A stretch of 64,000 nucleotides of DNA from Embleya sp045207655 (GTDB lineage Bacteria > Actinomycetota > Actinomycetes > Streptomycetales > Streptomycetaceae). Location of the stretch: NCBI RefSeq assembly GCF_045207655.1, contig NZ_CP108784.1:5456001-5520000 (forward strand), read 5' to 3'. The position numbers and the translations under genes are program-made. Below the pieces are notes generated by a model. That model was not told the DNA's origin. It did not search any database and saw nothing but the letters and a program-made list of their open reading frames with translations. This document shows, one piece after another, positions 60,423 through 64,000 of the stretch. How positions within the stretch are numbered: the first letter of the stretch is position 1; each line of letters begins with the position of its first letter.

Positions 60423-60567
60423 CCTCACCTCCAAGGTGCTGCTGTGGGTGGCCGCCGCCGCGGGCGGTCACCACCGATGTCGGGGGAACCCCAGCGACGC
60501 TACCGCGCCGGCCGACAACTGTCGTCACCGATGCGGGAACGGGTGCGGGAACGACCGAGGCTGCTGT

Positions 60568-60616
60568 GTACACGACCGTACGTCACGATATGTGATTTGA
60601 CGAGTACGTAGTGTAC
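60568..60616. promoter_or_regulatory. Imperfect 49-base inverted repeat upstream of the anti-sigma/sigma operon
   Basis: Left half runs GTACAC-x4-GTAC-x-TCA and the right half mirrors it as TGA-x7-GTAC-x3-GTGTAC, with CGATATG near the centre. It lies about 150 bases upstream of the anti-sigma start and may be an operator. No regulator identified. Confidence 0.4.
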
Positions 60617-60697
60617 CGGAGTTTGGTAATTTCGCACCGCGAGATCACGCCGTCCATGTACATGTGCCACAGTCCGCGACTCGCCAACCCGCAAATG

Positions 60698-61342
60698 TCA
60701 GGTATGTCGGTCGGGCTCGGGCTCGCGGGCCCGGCGTCTGGCCCGATACAGCGCGACGTTCGTGCGCGAGGTGCAGCGGTCCGAGCAGTGCCTGCGGGAG
60801 CGGTTTGCGGACAGGTCCAGGAACACGTTCCGGCACGGGGGCGCCTGGCACACGCCCAGGCGGTCGATGCCGTGCGCGGTGAGCTGTACCGCCAGGCCCA
60901 TGCCGGCTATCGCGGCGAAGCCCTCGGCCGCGCCCACCGCGTCGCCCGCCAGATGCAGGTGCCACGCGCTCGCGTCGTGGCCGGTCAGGCGCGGATGTAC
61001 GGGGAACTCGGCGAGCAGGCCGTTGAGGGTGGCGACCGCGTCCGCCTCGCGTCCGGCGGCGGCGTCCACGAAGACCGCGCGCAGGCGGGTGCGGACCGAA
61101 CGCAGCCGGGTCACGTCGGCGTCGGTCACCCGTGGCGGGATCCGCCGAACGGGTGCGATCAGCGCGAGCACGTCCTCAGGGGAGCGCAGCAGGTCCTCGC
61201 CGCGCGCCGGTTGTTCGGTGTTGACCAGGCGGACCGCGTGCTCGGCGTAGGAGGAGAGATCCAACGACTGCCCTTCGGTCGCGGTCGCCGCCTTCGCTCC
61301 GGGCGCGTGCTTTCCGCGCGCTGTCGCGCCCGAGGTTCGCAC
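60698..61342 (-). CDS. CGNR zinc-finger (ABATE-domain) protein
   Basis: A 214-residue actinobacterial protein with an N-terminal ABATE-type helical domain and a C-terminal CGNR zinc finger: CQAPPCRNVFLDLSANRSRRHCSDRC, then NVALYRARRR. The four cysteines presumably bind zinc and the segment may bind DNA, so a regulator is likely; target unknown. The GTG at 61342 has no strong ribosome binding site, and other starts within the first 35 codons are possible. It lies divergent from the malic enzyme gene. Confidence 0.85.
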   Translation of the reverse strand: MRTSGATARGKHAPGAKAATATEGQSLDLSSYAEHAVRLVNTEQPARGEDLLRSPEDVLALIAPVRRIPPRVTDADVTRLRSVRTRLRAVFVDAAAGREADAVATLNGLLAEFPVHPRLTGHDASAWHLHLAGDAVGAAEGFAAIAGMGLAVQLTAHGIDRLGVCQAPPCRNVFLDLSANRSRRHCSDRCTSRTNVALYRARRRAREPEPDRHT

Positions 61343-61637
61343 GGGTCGACGGGGTCGGATGTGGCGGCGGTTACTGTCAGCCTACTGCGCGTGGCGCTAG
61401 CGTCTTGGCCAGTTGCGAGAAGGGGTCTGACGCGCCATCACAAACAGGTGGTAATCGGTTCATCGCCCCGGCGCTCCGCCATTCGGGGGGTATGCCAAAA
61501 TCGGCGTCACGGGTGACCCCCGTAACCTCAGCCGGATCATGTGCGCTGCACGAAGCGCCGATGTCGCTGAGGCATGCAGCCTGCGATCGCGCTCCGAGAG
61601 CTGCACTTCTACTGACAATGTCTACAAAGGGGTCACT

Positions 61638-62831
61638 GTGGCAGCGGAGATCATCCCCACGGACAGCACGGCGACGGACGAACTCGATCCGGTCTTCGCC
61701 CTGCACCGGGGCGGGAAAATGGAAGTTCGCTCGACCGTCCCGGTGCGCAATCGGGACGATCTGTCCCTCGCCTACACGCCCGGTGTGGCACGTGTGTGCA
61801 CGGCCATCGCCGAGAACCCGGAACTCGTCCACGACTACACGTGGGTGTCCAACACGGTCGCCGTGGTCACCGACGGCACCGCGGTGCTCGGCCTGGGCGA
61901 CATCGGTCCCGCCGCGTCCCTGCCGGTGATGGAGGGCAAGGCGATCCTGTTCAAGGAGTTCGCCGGCATCGACGCCGTGCCGCTCGCGCTCTCCTGCACC
62001 GACGTGGACGAGCTGGTGGACACCATCGCCCGGCTCGCGCCGTCCTTCGGCGGCATCAACCTGGAGGACATCAGCGCGCCGCGCTGCTTCGAGGTGGAGC
62101 GCCGGCTCCAGGAGCGGCTGGACATCCCGGTCTTCCACGACGACCAGCACGGCACGGCGATCGTCGCGCTGGCCGCGCTGCGCAACGCGGCCACGGTGAC
62201 CGGGCGCCGGCTCTCCGACCTGCGCGCGGTCATCTCCGGCGCGGGTGCGGCGGGCATCGCGATCGCCAAGATCCTGATCGAGGCGGGCATCGGCGACCTG
62301 TGCGTGGTGGACAGCCGGGGCATCGTGCACGAGGGGCGGGACGACCTCACGCAGATCAAGCGGATGATCGCCGAGCTGACCAACAAGGCCAAGCTCAAGG
62401 GCGGCATCGAGGAGGCCATGCGCGGCGCCGACGTCTTCCTCGGGGTGTCCGCGGGCAAGGTGCCCGAGGAGGTCGTGGCGACCATGGCGCCGCAGGCGAT
62501 CATCTTCGCGATGGCCAACCCGAACCCGGAGATCGACCCGGACCTGGCGCACAAGTACGCGGCCGTGGTGGCCACCGGGCGCAGCGACTACCCGAACCAG
62601 ATCAACAACGTGCTCGCCTTCCCGGGCGTGTTCGCCGGCGCCCTGTCGGTGCGTGCCAAGCGCATCACCGAGGGGATGAAGGTGGCCGCCGCCGAGGCGC
62701 TGGCCGCGGTCGTCGCCGACGAGCTCTCGCCCGACAAGGTGATCCCGTCGCCGTTCGACGAGCGGGTGGCGCCGGCGGTGACCAAGGCCGTGGCCGAGGC
62801 CGCCCGGCAGGACGGCGTCGCGCGTATCTGA
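61638..62831 (+). CDS. NAD(P)-dependent malic enzyme
   Basis: Oxidative decarboxylation of malate to pyruvate, feeding gluconeogenesis or NADPH supply. At 397 residues it is the short bacterial form. Motifs: SLAYTPGVARVC with the catalytic Tyr, FEVERRLQ and HDDQHGTAIVALAAL for metal, and VISGAGAAGIAIAKIL for the cofactor Rossmann fold, then AMANPNPEI. The GTG at 61638 follows AGGGG. The cofactor cannot be decided from these motifs with certainty. A perfect hairpin follows. Confidence 0.94.
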   Translation: MAAEIIPTDSTATDELDPVFALHRGGKMEVRSTVPVRNRDDLSLAYTPGVARVCTAIAENPELVHDYTWVSNTVAVVTDGTAVLGLGDIGPAASLPVMEGKAILFKEFAGIDAVPLALSCTDVDELVDTIARLAPSFGGINLEDISAPRCFEVERRLQERLDIPVFHDDQHGTAIVALAALRNAATVTGRRLSDLRAVISGAGAAGIAIAKILIEAGIGDLCVVDSRGIVHEGRDDLTQIKRMIAELTNKAKLKGGIEEAMRGADVFLGVSAGKVPEEVVATMAPQAIIFAMANPNPEIDPDLAHKYAAVVATGRSDYPNQINNVLAFPGVFAGALSVRAKRITEGMKVAAAEALAAVVADELSPDKVIPSPFDERVAPAVTKAVAEAARQDGVARI

Positions 62832-62914
62832 GCCGCGGTCCGTGGATCGGTGATCGTCCGACGGCTCCTCGCCGACCGTCCGACGACGCGATCGCATCCA
62901 CGGCGACCCGTGGA

Positions 62915-62950
62915 CGTGTGCGGTCCGCCCGACCGGGCGGACCGCACACG
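62915..62950. terminator. Hairpin terminator after malic enzyme
   Basis: A perfect 16-bp stem (CGTGTGCGGTCCGCCC on the left, 62915-62930) with a GACC loop. Confidence 0.9.
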
Positions 62951-62970
62951 TCGTCAGTAGGGTGCCTCCC

Positions 62971-63933
62971 ATGTTTGCCGTGAGCGCCGTGAGCATCGAT
63001 GCCCAGGACCCCCTGTCCGGCCTCCGGCTCGGGGAGCACCCCGAGCCCGGCCACGACGGCGGGCTGCCGCCGGGGTGGACGACCGTGACCGTCAAGGCCG
63101 CGTCGCTCAACCACCACGACCTGTGGACCCTCAAGGGCGTGGGCATCACCGAGGACCGACTGCCGATGATCCTGGGCTGCGACGCGGCCGGGATCGACGA
63201 GGACGGCAACGAGGTCGTCGTGCACTCGGTGATCGGCGGCCCGGGCACCGACGAGCCCCGCTCCATCCTGACCGAGCGCTACCAGGGCACCTTCGCCGAG
63301 AAGGTCGCCGTACCGCGCTGGAACCTGCTGCCCAAGCCCGCCGAGCTGTCCTTCGAGCAGGCCTGCTGTCTGCCCACCGCCTGGCTGACCGCGTATCGGA
63401 TGTTGTTCACCAACTCGGGCGTGCGCCCGGGCGGCACGGTGCTGGTCCAGGGCGCCGGCGGCGGTGTGTCCACGGCCCTCGTGGTGCTCGGCAAGGCGGC
63501 CGGCTACCGGATGTGGGTGACCGGCCGGGACGAGGCGAAGAACGCCCGGGCGATCGAACTCGGCGCCGACGCGGCCTTCGCGTCCGGTGCCCGGCTGCCC
63601 GAGCGGGTCGACGCGGTGATGGAGACCGTCGGCGCGGCGACCTGGTCGCACTCGGTCAAGAGCCTCAAGCCCGGCGGCACGATCGTGATCTCCGGCGCCA
63701 CCTCGGGCGACCGGCCGGCGGCCGCGGAACTGACCCGGATCTTCTTCCAGGAGCTGCGCGTGGTCGGCTCCACGATGGGCGACCGGGACGAGTTGGCGGG
63801 CCTGCTCCGGCTGTGCGCGCACGGCGGGGTGCGACCGGTGATCGACACCGTGCTGCCGCTCACCGAGGCGCGCGAGGGGTTCCGGCGGTTGGCCCGGGGC
63901 GATCTGTTCGGCAAGATCGTCCTCACCCCTTGA
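62971..63933 (+). CDS. Zinc-binding/quinone oxidoreductase-like MDR enzyme
   Basis: A 320-residue medium-chain dehydrogenase/reductase. It has the GroES-like N-terminal domain (VKAASLNHHDLWTLKGVG, MILGCDAAGIDEDGNEVVVH) and a Rossmann domain with VLVQGAGGGVSTALVVLGKAAG. The catalytic zinc ligands of alcohol dehydrogenases are missing (Asn/His in place of the first Cys), so a quinone-oxidoreductase-like reduction is more likely. Substrate unknown. The ATG at 62971 follows TAGGGT by seven bases, a leaderless layout. Confidence 0.9.
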   Translation: MFAVSAVSIDAQDPLSGLRLGEHPEPGHDGGLPPGWTTVTVKAASLNHHDLWTLKGVGITEDRLPMILGCDAAGIDEDGNEVVVHSVIGGPGTDEPRSILTERYQGTFAEKVAVPRWNLLPKPAELSFEQACCLPTAWLTAYRMLFTNSGVRPGGTVLVQGAGGGVSTALVVLGKAAGYRMWVTGRDEAKNARAIELGADAAFASGARLPERVDAVMETVGAATWSHSVKSLKPGGTIVISGATSGDRPAAAELTRIFFQELRVVGSTMGDRDELAGLLRLCAHGGVRPVIDTVLPLTEAREGFRRLARGDLFGKIVLTP

Positions 63934-63982
63934 TCATCACGCCGGTCCGCACGTGCCCGGGTCGTCTCGGAAGGACCGCCGG

Positions 63983-64000
63983 ATGCCGTTGTCCCGTCGC
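63983..64000 (+). CDS. Start of a further gene, cut by window edge
   Basis: An ATG with AAGGA eight bases upstream begins a frame MPLSRR at the window end. Only six codons are visible, so no function can be given. Its position after the MDR gene and the good ribosome binding site support it. Confidence 0.4.

Overview
The window is about 72% GC with strong G/C preference at third codon positions. It encodes hallmark genes of the Streptomycetaceae: SigR/RsrA, DasR-DasABC, a WhiB-family Wbl protein, a SigB/SigH-type stress sigma factor with its anti-sigma partner, and two initiator tRNAs. The blocks sigR-rsrA, dasR-dasABC-dasD, kinase-wblE and anti-sigma/sigma follow an order I recall from the Streptomyces core chromosome. 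I therefore read it as core chromosome of a Streptomyces-like actinomycete (Streptomyces, Kitasatospora, Embleya or a relative). I see no prophage, integrase, IS element or CRISPR array.

Layout. 1-6970: ABC1-family kinase (cut by the window edge), a lone ThiF-like/TOMM leader-binding protein, a YgjP-type metallopeptidase and a three-gene TerD/AIM24 operon. 6980-12490: Nudix hydrolase, DUF2342 metalloprotease, NAD-dependent epimerase, MoaE and a PDZ-Lon protease. 12500-19360: PPA1309 protein, UPF0182 membrane protein, two fMet tRNAs around a small ORF, and a Sel1-repeat protein. 19360-25670: a repeat-rich gap, HEAT-repeat protein, Fur/CatR regulator divergent from catalase, an apparently internally deleted antiporter, CBS protein and HisN. 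25860-33730: diiron protein, HAD phosphatase, DUF2087 regulator, DUF4097 and DUF2231 proteins, RsgA, AroA and SRAP protein. 33700-39180: hydrolase, sigR-rsrA, two HD-domain membrane proteins, a biotinyl carrier protein and BsaP. 39240-43420: GNAT, a ThDP enzyme, bioB and bioD. 43670-53640: DasR, DasABC, GH3 glucosaminidase, SIS protein, DUF4235 protein and NagA. 53780-60430: bioF, sensor kinase, wblE, lipid kinase, small membrane protein, sigma factor and anti-sigma factor. 60690-64000: CGNR protein, malic enzyme, quinone-oxidoreductase-like enzyme and the start of one more gene.

Functional links. The das/nag genes form an amino-sugar system: uptake of chitooligosaccharides (DasABC), hydrolysis (GH3), deacetylation (NagA) and probably deamination/isomerisation (SIS protein). 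Both dasA and nagA carry paired DasR operators visible in the sequence. Biotin genes are present but scattered (BsaP, BioB/BioD, BioF), and no bioA is seen. Stress control is represented by SigR with an exact SigR-type promoter upstream of its own gene, by a Fur-type regulator next to catalase with a palindrome over the catalase -35 box, and by the translationally coupled anti-sigma/sigma pair.

The most unusual signal is non-coding. Two copies of a roughly 175-bp element (51688-51863 and 58787-58999) each lie between convergent genes. They share identical loops and modules, but two of their stems have changed sequence while keeping base pairing. This points to a conserved folded element rather than a gene.
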